A DNA stretch of 64,000 nt from Rhodococcus sp. IEGM 1379. Its GTDB lineage: Bacteria > Actinomycetota > Actinomycetes > Mycobacteriales > Mycobacteriaceae. The position numbers were made by a program, and so were the translations under genes. Below the pieces are notes generated by a model that did not search any database, was not told where the DNA came from, and was given only the letters and a program-made list of their open reading frames with translations. Shown piece after piece: positions 58,486 through 64,000 of the stretch (positions are counted from its first letter, which is position 1; each line of letters begins with the position of its first letter). The stretch spans positions 124,001 through 188,000 of the forward strand of contig NZ_JASHKR010000002.1 in assembly GCF_030056815.1 (NCBI RefSeq). Reading direction: 5' to 3'.

Positions 58486-59010
58486 ATGACTACTGAAATA
58501 GCGCAGAAGAATCCGGTACTCGTCGTGATGGGTGTCTCGGGGTCGGGTAAATCAACCGTCGGCGGAATGATTGCCGGCGCCATGGGATGGGATCTTCAAG
58601 AGGGAGACGATCTGCACCCGCAGGCCAACATCGAGAAGATGGCTGCCGGACATCCCCTCGGCGACGAGGACCGTTGGCCTTGGCTGGACAAGATCGCTCG
58701 GTGGATCACCGAACGGACCAATGCGGGGGAGCCTGGCATCGTGACCTGCTCGGCGCTCAAACGAAGCTATCGGGATGTCCTGCGAGGTGGCAACGTGGTG
58801 TTCGTGCATCTTGCAGGCTCGCGTGATCAGATCGGCCAGCGGTTGACGGCGCGTCTCGACCACTACATGCCACCGTCGCTTCTGGACTCGCAGATATCTA
58901 CTCTCGAACCGATCGACCCGGACGAACAGGCAATCATCGTCGACGTGGGTGGCAGTCCCGCCGCGATCGTGGAAGAGATTCTGCGGCGGTTGGAGTCGCT
59001 CGGGTACTGA
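58486..59010 (+). CDS. gntK: Gluconokinase
   Basis: The 174-aa kinase has the P-loop GVSGSGKST and thermoresistant gluconokinase motifs EGDDLHPQANIEKMAAGHPLGDEDRWPWL, CSALKRSYRDVLRG and HYMPPSLLDSQISTLE. It phosphorylates gluconate to 6-phosphogluconate for the pentose phosphate pathway and forms an operon with gntP. Confidence 0.95.
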   Translation: MTTEIAQKNPVLVVMGVSGSGKSTVGGMIAGAMGWDLQEGDDLHPQANIEKMAAGHPLGDEDRWPWLDKIARWITERTNAGEPGIVTCSALKRSYRDVLRGGNVVFVHLAGSRDQIGQRLTARLDHYMPPSLLDSQISTLEPIDPDEQAIIVDVGGSPAAIVEEILRRLESLGY

Positions 59011-59044
59011 GCGTGCCGATGTGGTCGCCCATACAGTGGAAGTC

Positions 59045-59482
59045 GTGACCGACTTCGACTTTCGTAGTGAGTGGGTGCTGACGGCGTCTGCCGACCGCGT
59101 GTACGACATGCTCGCCGACGCGGAGAACTATTCGCTGTGGTGGCCGCAGGTACGCCGGGTACGGATGTTCGACGCGGATTCGGGTTCCATGACGATACGC
59201 AGTGTTGTTCCGCTGACCCTGGATGTTTTCGGTCGACGCGAGGTCGAAGACCCGGTGGCGAGGCTTTTGAAGGTCAATCTGTCAGGCGCGATGACTGGCT
59301 GGAGTCGGTGGACGGTGCGCCCGTCAGGGATCGGTTGTGTCGCTGATTTTCGCCAGGAGGTGACGGTCTCGGGAGCTCTCGGCGTAGCAGCGCGCGTCGC
59401 CAAGCCTGTCTTCGAGTGGAATCACGCAGCCATGATGCGGGGAGGATATCGAGGGCTGTCGGCGTACCTGTCCGTTCCGTAA
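59045..59482 (+). CDS. SRPBCC-family (polyketide cyclase-like) protein
   Basis: The 145-aa protein has an SRPBCC fold: SEWVLTASADRVYDMLADAENYSLWWPQVRRVRMFDADSG and a final helical segment WNHAAMMRGGYRGLSAYLS. Such domains bind lipids or polyketides and often have no assigned substrate. I choose GTG at 59045; GTG at 59021 or 59036 would also be in frame. It follows gntK by 34 bases. Confidence 0.7.
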   Translation: MTDFDFRSEWVLTASADRVYDMLADAENYSLWWPQVRRVRMFDADSGSMTIRSVVPLTLDVFGRREVEDPVARLLKVNLSGAMTGWSRWTVRPSGIGCVADFRQEVTVSGALGVAARVAKPVFEWNHAAMMRGGYRGLSAYLSVP

Positions 59483-59593
59483 TTCCCGTTTCGAAGGTGC
59501 ACCCTTCGTGCCATTGTGACGACAGTCGGTTATCGTTCTCTGAAAAGTATGTGTAACTCGAATACACAAAACGCTTTGACCTGGGAGGACGCT

Positions 59594-60565
59594 ATGCGGA
59601 CGCGAGATTCGACGGTATGGCACTGGAACGTGAGCCCGCGAGCGCGGTTCATTTTTGCGGTGACCAGGACGTTCGTGAAGCCGATGTTCACGTTCTGGCC
59701 GACCAGTGACCGCGGAATCCGGCAGCTGGAACGCCTCGACGCGCTGGCCGACCGCTTGCCGAAGCCAAAGAACCTGGACATCGAACCGTTGATGCTCGGT
59801 GGGGTTCCCAGCGAGAAGGTGACACATCCTCGCCGGGCAACAGGCGAGCTGGCCGGTGCCACCATCCTGTACTTCCACGGCGGCGGGTTCATCTTCTGCG
59901 GCCTTGCTACACACCGAGCGCTGTGCGGATTGCTGTCTGCGAAGGCCGGTGTCCCGGTGATCTCCGTCCGCTACCGACAGCTACCCGAAGGCTCGATCGG
60001 GACTTCGGTGGTGGATGCGATGGCGGCTTACACAGCGCTCCTCGAGACTGTCGAAGACCCGAACAAGATTGTGGTTGCGGGTGATTCGGCCGGTGGATAC
60101 CTGGCGATGAAGGTCGCCGAAATTGCCGCGCTGCGTGGAATGATCCGGCCGGCAGCAGTTATCGGATACTCGCCGCTACTCAACGTCGACCTCGAAGAGC
60201 ATGACCCCGACTTCATGAAACGCGATGCGTACCTGCCGATGTCGCAGGTCGAGAAACTCAAGGATCGGTGGCTCGACGGACCGGACGAGATTGTCGGTGC
60301 ACAGTCCCCGATCAACGCCGACGCGAGCCTGATCCCGCCGTCGTTCCTCGTTGCCGCAGAGTACGAACTGATGCGCCCCGACGTGGAAATCATGACCGAA
60401 AACCTCATCAAGGTAGGCCAATCCGTCGAAACTCACATCTGGAGCGGGCAGATCCATGCCTTCCCCGTGATCGGCAAATCCCTGCGAGAGGGCCGCACGA
60501 TCGTCGATCTTTCCATCTCATTCCTGGAACGGACCTTGGCGTCGAAGCAGCAGTTGAGCGCGTGA
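59594..60565 (+). CDS. Alpha/beta hydrolase, HSL (hormone-sensitive lipase) family
   Basis: The 323-aa esterase has the HSL oxyanion motif YFHGGGF, the nucleophile elbow GDSAGG and a C-terminal IHAF histidine. The family hydrolyses short- and medium-chain esters, including acylglycerols. GGGAGGAC is a strong ribosome site before the ATG at 59594. There is no signal peptide, so the enzyme is cytoplasmic. It converges with the nucleotidyltransferase gene with a 1-base gap. Confidence 0.9.
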   Translation: MRTRDSTVWHWNVSPRARFIFAVTRTFVKPMFTFWPTSDRGIRQLERLDALADRLPKPKNLDIEPLMLGGVPSEKVTHPRRATGELAGATILYFHGGGFIFCGLATHRALCGLLSAKAGVPVISVRYRQLPEGSIGTSVVDAMAAYTALLETVEDPNKIVVAGDSAGGYLAMKVAEIAALRGMIRPAAVIGYSPLLNVDLEEHDPDFMKRDAYLPMSQVEKLKDRWLDGPDEIVGAQSPINADASLIPPSFLVAAEYELMRPDVEIMTENLIKVGQSVETHIWSGQIHAFPVIGKSLREGRTIVDLSISFLERTLASKQQLSA

Positions 60566-60566
60566 T

Positions 60567-61136
60567 TCAGGCCTGCGGATAGTCGACGTCCTGACCCGTA
60601 CTCAGGTCGGAACATTCTACGAGTTCAGTTCGATGCTCACGCAGATACGCGCCGGCGCCGGCGTCACCGGTCAAGGAATTGATCAGAGCGTCCCAATGGT
60701 CGCGCCCGATTACGACGGGATGCCCAGGGCTGCCGTGAAATACTGCGCGCCGGAGGGTGTTCGGCTGAACGGGCGTCGGGCCGACCGTGCGAGTTACCGT
60801 CTCGGCGTTGAGATCCGGCAGATCAACGAGGGTGATGACGGCGGCATCGGCAGTCAGCCTTTGTGCGGTGTCGAGGCCGGCGTGAAGTGACGCGCTCATG
60901 CCCTTCTGCCAGTCCGATTCCACCACAAGAATATTAGTGGAATCGGAGGGTAGGAGGGCCGTGGCAGCAGAGGCTTGGGCTCCGAGTACAACGATCACCG
61001 GAGTGCAGCCGGCGTCGAGCAGTACCGAGACTCCACGGCAGAGCCATGATCCGCCGTCGGAGTCGACCATCAGAGCTTTGGGTGTACCCATGCGGGATCC
61101 TGCGCCGGCGGCGAGCAGGATCCCGCATGTTGTCAT
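60567..61136 (-). CDS. MobA/MocA-like nucleotidyltransferase
   Basis: The 189-aa protein has the NTP_transf_3 nucleotide-binding start GILLAAGAGSRMGTPKALM, then VLGAQASA, TLVDLPDLNAETV and GSPGHPVVIGRDHW, as in MocA/CTP:molybdopterin cytidylyltransferases. It probably attaches a nucleotide to molybdopterin, though some paralogues use other substrates. The start at 61136 is the first Met at the conserved N terminus. The gene starts 5 bases after the stop of the lipase gene. Confidence 0.85.
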   Translation of the reverse strand: MTTCGILLAAGAGSRMGTPKALMVDSDGGSWLCRGVSVLLDAGCTPVIVVLGAQASAATALLPSDSTNILVVESDWQKGMSASLHAGLDTAQRLTADAAVITLVDLPDLNAETVTRTVGPTPVQPNTLRRAVFHGSPGHPVVIGRDHWDALINSLTGDAGAGAYLREHRTELVECSDLSTGQDVDYPQA

Positions 61137-61140
61137 CGAA

Positions 61141-61983
61141 CTATGCGCCGGTGACGCGGGGGCGTAGCCACTCGACAAGATCGTCCAGAACTTCTTTCTG
61201 CTCAGGCTCGTTGAAGATCTCGTGGTACAGGCCGTCGTACACCTTCAGTGTTACGTCCGTGGAACCGGCGAGGTCGGCAACCAGCTTGCTGCCGGCCGGA
61301 TCTGTCAGGCGGTCGGCGGATCCGTGTTGCAGCAGAACCGGAATGGTCAGCGACGGCAGCCTGGACGGGAATCCTTCTGCCGCCGTGATCATTCCGCGCG
61401 CAATTCCGGCCGGTACCTTGCCGTGATGGATCAGTGGATCAGCGTTGTACTTGTCGACAACATTCTGATCGCGCGACACCGCAGCAGCTTCCAGGCTCTC
61501 GACGGGAACATCCGGGAGATACTTGCCGAGGAACTTACCCAACTGCATGACGATCTTGGGTGTACCGGTCGCGATGATCACGGCCGGCCCGGACAGCGCC
61601 AGCGCTTTCAGATCGCTCTGGTGATCGAGTGCGTAACTCAGTGCGATGGCGCCGCCCATACTGTGGCCGAGCAGGAACTTGTCCTTGCCCGGATGCGCTG
61701 CCGTCGCGATTCCGAACAGGGTGTGGACGTCGTCGGTGAAATCGGAAAATTCCTTCAAATGGACGCGCTTTCCGCCGGACCGTCCATGTCCGCGGTGGTC
61801 CGGGGCGTACACGATCAGGCCGAGTTCGCCCAACCGGGCAGCGACATGGTCGTACCGGCGTGCATGTTCGCCGAGACCATGGCACAGGACGAGAACGCCG
61901 GTGGGCTCGCGATCCGGAGTCCACACGTCGTAGACGATCTTGGTGTCGGATACTCCGGTGAACGACGACTCTTCACGCTGCAT
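61141..61983 (-). CDS. Monoacylglycerol lipase
   Basis: The 280-aa hydrolase matches the mycobacterial monoglyceride lipase (Rv0183) type: VLVLCHGLGEHARRYDHVAARL, YAPDHRGHGRSGG, the nucleophile elbow LLGHSMGG and LYHEIFNEPE with the catalytic His. It cleaves monoacylglycerols to glycerol and fatty acid, in membrane-lipid or host-lipid turnover. There is no signal peptide. Confidence 0.9.
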   Translation of the reverse strand: MQREESSFTGVSDTKIVYDVWTPDREPTGVLVLCHGLGEHARRYDHVAARLGELGLIVYAPDHRGHGRSGGKRVHLKEFSDFTDDVHTLFGIATAAHPGKDKFLLGHSMGGAIALSYALDHQSDLKALALSGPAVIIATGTPKIVMQLGKFLGKYLPDVPVESLEAAAVSRDQNVVDKYNADPLIHHGKVPAGIARGMITAAEGFPSRLPSLTIPVLLQHGSADRLTDPAGSKLVADLAGSTDVTLKVYDGLYHEIFNEPEQKEVLDDLVEWLRPRVTGA

Positions 61984-62033
61984 GGTTGCGCCCTCTCTCC
62001 CGACCGGTTCCGGTACGCGGATTCTTGAACATG

Positions 62034-62690
62034 CTATTCCCCGGTGCCCACGGATTGGGCGATACGGAAGCCCAAGTCGTCGATTGCGAAGGTCGGGTGG
62101 CTACGACGACGGACGCTTGCCCCACAACCACGTGCTTCTTCGGCCCAGCTGCCACCTCGGAAGATGCGGTAGGTGCCGTAGACCTCGGGATCGTAGAGAT
62201 CCCAGCACCATTCCCAGACGTTGCCGATCATGTCGTGCAAGCCCCACGCATTGGGTTCCTTCAGGCCGGCCGGGTGGACATGACCATCGGAGTTGTCGCT
62301 GTACCACGCGATATCGTCGATATCGCCGTAGCGATATCCCGTGGTGCCGGCTTTGCACGCATACTGCCATTCCGCTTCTGTGGCGAGACGGTAGCCGTTG
62401 GCCTGCCGATCCCACCGCGGTGAGTCGCCGTCGACGTCCAGGTAGGCGGGAGTGACGCCGTCGTCCGCCGAGAGTTTGTTGCAGGCTGCCACCGCGTCGA
62501 TCCACGACACATTGACTGCCGGAGTATTGGCGGTAGAAGTCGAATCACCTTGCAGCACTTCGGTAGTCATTGGATAGCGGGCCAAGCGAAACGGTTGGAC
62601 GGCGGCGGTCCAGGTGGTGCCCTTGCGGTCGTCGCGCAGATCGACCGTGCCGCCGGGGATGTCGATCATCAACTCGGAGGCTCGGCTCAT
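62034..62690 (-). CDS. SUMF1/formylglycine-generating-enzyme-like protein
   Basis: The 218-aa protein has the FGE-sulfatase fold: YPMTTEVLQGD, VNVSWIDAVAACNKLS, YRLATEAEWQYACKAGT and NVWEWCWDLYDP...FRGGSWAEEARGCGASVRRRSHPTF. In true formylglycine-generating enzymes two cysteines lie near the C terminus; here only one remains in that segment (EARGCGAS), so copper-dependent formylglycine activity is unlikely. The fold is also used by EgtB-like and other proteins with different chemistry. No sulfatase gene lies nearby. Confidence 0.8.
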   Translation of the reverse strand: MSRASELMIDIPGGTVDLRDDRKGTTWTAAVQPFRLARYPMTTEVLQGDSTSTANTPAVNVSWIDAVAACNKLSADDGVTPAYLDVDGDSPRWDRQANGYRLATEAEWQYACKAGTTGYRYGDIDDIAWYSDNSDGHVHPAGLKEPNAWGLHDMIGNVWEWCWDLYDPEVYGTYRIFRGGSWAEEARGCGASVRRRSHPTFAIDDLGFRIAQSVGTGE

Positions 62691-62785
62691 GGCGCACAGT
62701 TCCTGTATTCGTTGTCGACGGACATGTGTTCATTGCAGCCAGTTTCGGTGGCGTCGTCAACGGTTTCGATCAGTAGGCTTGTCTC

Positions 62786-63424
62786 ATGGTCGCATTCACC
62801 GGAATCCCCGTTGCCGCACTCGACTTCTACGAGGATCTCGAGGCTGACAACAGCAAGGCCTGGTGGGCCGCGCATAAAGATACGTACGACGAGATGGTTC
62901 GTCGCCCCATGACAGCGCTGGTCGCGGAACTCGAAGACGAGTTCGGAACGGCCAAGCTCTTCCGTCCGTATCGCGACGTGCGATTCTCGAAGGACAAGAT
63001 TCCGTACAAGACGCACCAGGGTGCCTTTGTGGGTCTCGCACAGAGTTGCGGTTACTACGTGCAGATCGACCCGGCGGGGTTGATGGTGGCCGGCGGGTTT
63101 TACGGCAGTACGTCGGAAACGATTGCGCGTTATCGCGCCGCCGTCGACGACGACGTTCGTGGCCCGGAACTCGAGAAGATCCTTGTGGACGTGCAGAAGG
63201 CCGGCTTCACCGTCGGCGGCGACACCCTCAAGACTGCGCCACGCGGCTACACCGTCGACCACCCGAGGATTGAACTGCTGCGGCACAAGTCCTTGACTGC
63301 GAGTCGTAGTTTCCCGAGTCCGTCGTGGTTGGACAGTCCGCGAACGCTCAAAGAGGTTCAGAAGTCATGGCGCGCGCTGACTCCATTGGTCGAGTGGTCC
63401 GGGCAGGTGCTCGGGGCAAACTGA
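62786..63424 (+). CDS. DUF2461 (TIGR02453) protein
   Basis: The 212-aa protein shows DUF2461 features: LDFYEDLEADNSKAWWAAHKDTYDEMVRRPM, LFRPYRDVRFSKDKIPYKTHQGAF, YYVQIDPAGLMVAGGFY and LKTAPRGYTVDHPRIELLRHKSL. The family is widespread with no established reaction. There is no signal peptide or membrane helix. The start at 62786 is the only good ATG. Confidence 0.88.
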   Translation: MVAFTGIPVAALDFYEDLEADNSKAWWAAHKDTYDEMVRRPMTALVAELEDEFGTAKLFRPYRDVRFSKDKIPYKTHQGAFVGLAQSCGYYVQIDPAGLMVAGGFYGSTSETIARYRAAVDDDVRGPELEKILVDVQKAGFTVGGDTLKTAPRGYTVDHPRIELLRHKSLTASRSFPSPSWLDSPRTLKEVQKSWRALTPLVEWSGQVLGAN

Positions 63425-63523
63425 AACTTCACGGGTCGACCGTCATTCTCGATGGACGGCCATACGTGTTCCGAGTTCGTCGGGGCACCTTCTGTGATGC
63501 ACGCAGTTTTCACCAAGAAGTAG

Positions 63524-63542
63524 CGTCAACCCGGGGTTGACG
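63524..63542. promoter_or_regulatory. Palindromic operator 1 of the Clp-N/HTH gene
   Basis: CGTCAACC-CGG-GGTTGACG is a perfect 19-base palindrome with a 3-base centre. It is an exact half-site copy of the second palindrome 29 bases downstream. Confidence 0.75.
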
Positions 63543-63552
63543 GTCCCAGGAT

Positions 63553-63571
63553 CGTCAACCTATGGTTGACG
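63553..63571. promoter_or_regulatory. Palindromic operator 2 of the Clp-N/HTH gene
   Basis: CGTCAACC-TAT-GGTTGACG repeats the same half-sites as the element at 63524. It ends one base before the ATG at 63573, so bound protein would also block the start codon and no separate ribosome site fits between. Together with the upstream copy it suggests an autorepressor that binds two adjacent sites. Confidence 0.75.
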
Positions 63572-63572
63572 C

Positions 63573-64000
63573 ATGGACAAGCCGGTAGAAATGACAAACA
63601 AAGTTCGACTCGACGATCTCATCGACGCGATCAAGAAAGTCCACACCAACGCCCTGGACCAATTGTCCGACGCAGTGGTCGCCGCAGATCATCTCGGTGA
63701 AGTCGCCGATCACCTGATCGGGCACTTCGTGGACCAAGCGCGCCGATCGGGAGCGTCATGGACCGACATCGGGCGGAGCATGGGCGTCTCCAAGCAAGCC
63801 GCGCAGAAACGCTTTGTGCCGAAGGCTCCCGGTGAAGGCAAGCTGATGGACCCCAACGACGGATTCAGTCGATTTACGGTTCGCGCCAAGAACGTGGTGA
63901 TGGCTGCTCAGAATGAAGCCCGGGCAACCGGTAGCGCGGAGATCCATCCGGCACATCTGATTCTTGGGCTTCTGACGGAACCCGAGGCGTTGGCGGCCCA
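63573..64000 (+). CDS. Clp N-terminal domain / helix-turn-helix protein (partial)
   Basis: The visible 142 residues, cut by the window edge, contain a helix-turn-helix (SGASWTDIGRSMGVSKQAAQKRF, residues about 59-81), then a linker (PKAPGEGKLMDPNDGFSRFTVRAKNV), then the first half of a Clp N-terminal double repeat (VVMAAQNEARATGSAEIHPAHLILGLLTEPEALAA). The combination of a DNA-binding domain with ClpN suggests a regulator that recognises the same ligands or protein tags as ClpA/ClpC. The start is uncertain: ATG 63573 lies directly after the second palindrome, and ATG 63591 is an alternative with GGTAG upstream. Confidence 0.85.
   Translation, partial: MDKPVEMTNKVRLDDLIDAIKKVHTNALDQLSDAVVAADHLGEVADHLIGHFVDQARRSGASWTDIGRSMGVSKQAAQKRFVPKAPGEGKLMDPNDGFSRFTVRAKNVVMAAQNEARATGSAEIHPAHLILGLLTEPEALAA

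Noticed and set aside
63367-63540. Short frame (57 codons) overlapping the end of the DUF2461 gene
   Set aside because: No ribosome site, no recognisable family, its end runs into the first palindrome, and its start lies inside the preceding gene. Coding status cannot be supported.
1-64000. Search for CRISPR arrays, tRNA/rRNA genes, insertion sequences and prophage
   Set aside because: No regularly spaced repeats, transposase-like proteins, integrases or tRNA-like folds were recognised by eye in the window.

Overview
The window looks like chromosomal DNA of a mycolic-acid actinobacterium, most likely a Rhodococcus (R. erythropolis/qingshengii type). Pointers are moderately high GC, frequent GTG/TTG starts, many ATGA/GTGA stop-start overlaps, F420-type enzymes (LLM and PPOX families), a mycobacterial-type monoacylglycerol lipase, DUF4232 and FUSC proteins, and many small catabolic modules each beside its own GntR, IclR, TetR, MarR or ArsR regulator. 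The genus is an inference. I saw no rRNA, tRNA, CRISPR array, prophage or insertion sequence.

Region 1 (about 0-16 kb) is a nitrogen-compound catabolic block. It holds a cytidine-deaminase-like gene, the remnant of an imidazolonepropionase-like amidohydrolase, a complete peptide/nickel-type ABC importer, an amidohydrolase_2 protein, a creatininase-family amidohydrolase, a lactonase-like metallo-beta-lactamase, an aldehyde dehydrogenase, a remarkable fusion of a class-V PLP enzyme with a sarcosine-oxidase-like flavoenzyme, an FCD-type GntR regulator and a copper/TPQ amine oxidase. A repeated TTG(G/T)AT(A/C)CAA element in the intergenic regions suggests one regulon. The substrate is probably a cyclic amide or N-alkylated amine, but it is not identified.

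Region 2 (16-25.4 kb) is housekeeping and accessory: glyoxalase-like, ArsR plus AHSA1, AlkB, a decayed cupin/MDR locus, F420-linked enzymes, a MarR/FUSC pair, a secreted lipase and a SanA-like protein.

Region 3 (25.5-34.7 kb) is the highlight: an operon for a tryptophan-tryptophylquinone (TTQ) amine dehydrogenase. Read in the direction of transcription it is mauE-mauD-mauA-mauB, a multicopper oxidase, an amicyanin-like cupredoxin, a second cupredoxin and a polytopic membrane protein, with a divergent APC permease and IclR regulator. Such clusters are classically proteobacterial. Here the heavy chain, the oxidase and both cupredoxins look like lipoproteins, there is no mauG and no c-type heme motif, and a multicopper oxidase sits where cytochromes would be expected. 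This suggests a self-contained amine-to-O2 electron chain on the outer face of the membrane.

Region 4 (34.7-45.2 kb) is a cobalamin-riboswitch-controlled B12 uptake operon (btuF-C-D plus a metallo-beta-lactamase/CobU fusion), a YtrA-type GntR/ABC export operon, a DUF4232 lipoprotein, a ferritin-VIT1 fusion and a KimA-like permease.

Region 5 (45-64 kb) holds a D-aminoacylase-like amidohydrolase with TetR, a KstD-like FAD dehydrogenase with TetR, an LLM monooxygenase, two tandem paralogous secreted proteins, an AAA ATPase/M50 protease pair, gpsA, a gluconate module (GntR, gntP, gntK), several hydrolases, a MobA-like nucleotidyltransferase, a sulfatase-modifying-factor-like protein, DUF2461, and at the right edge a Clp-N/helix-turn-helix gene preceded by two identical 19-bp palindromes. 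Several convergent gene pairs are separated by long perfect hairpins without strong T tracts.
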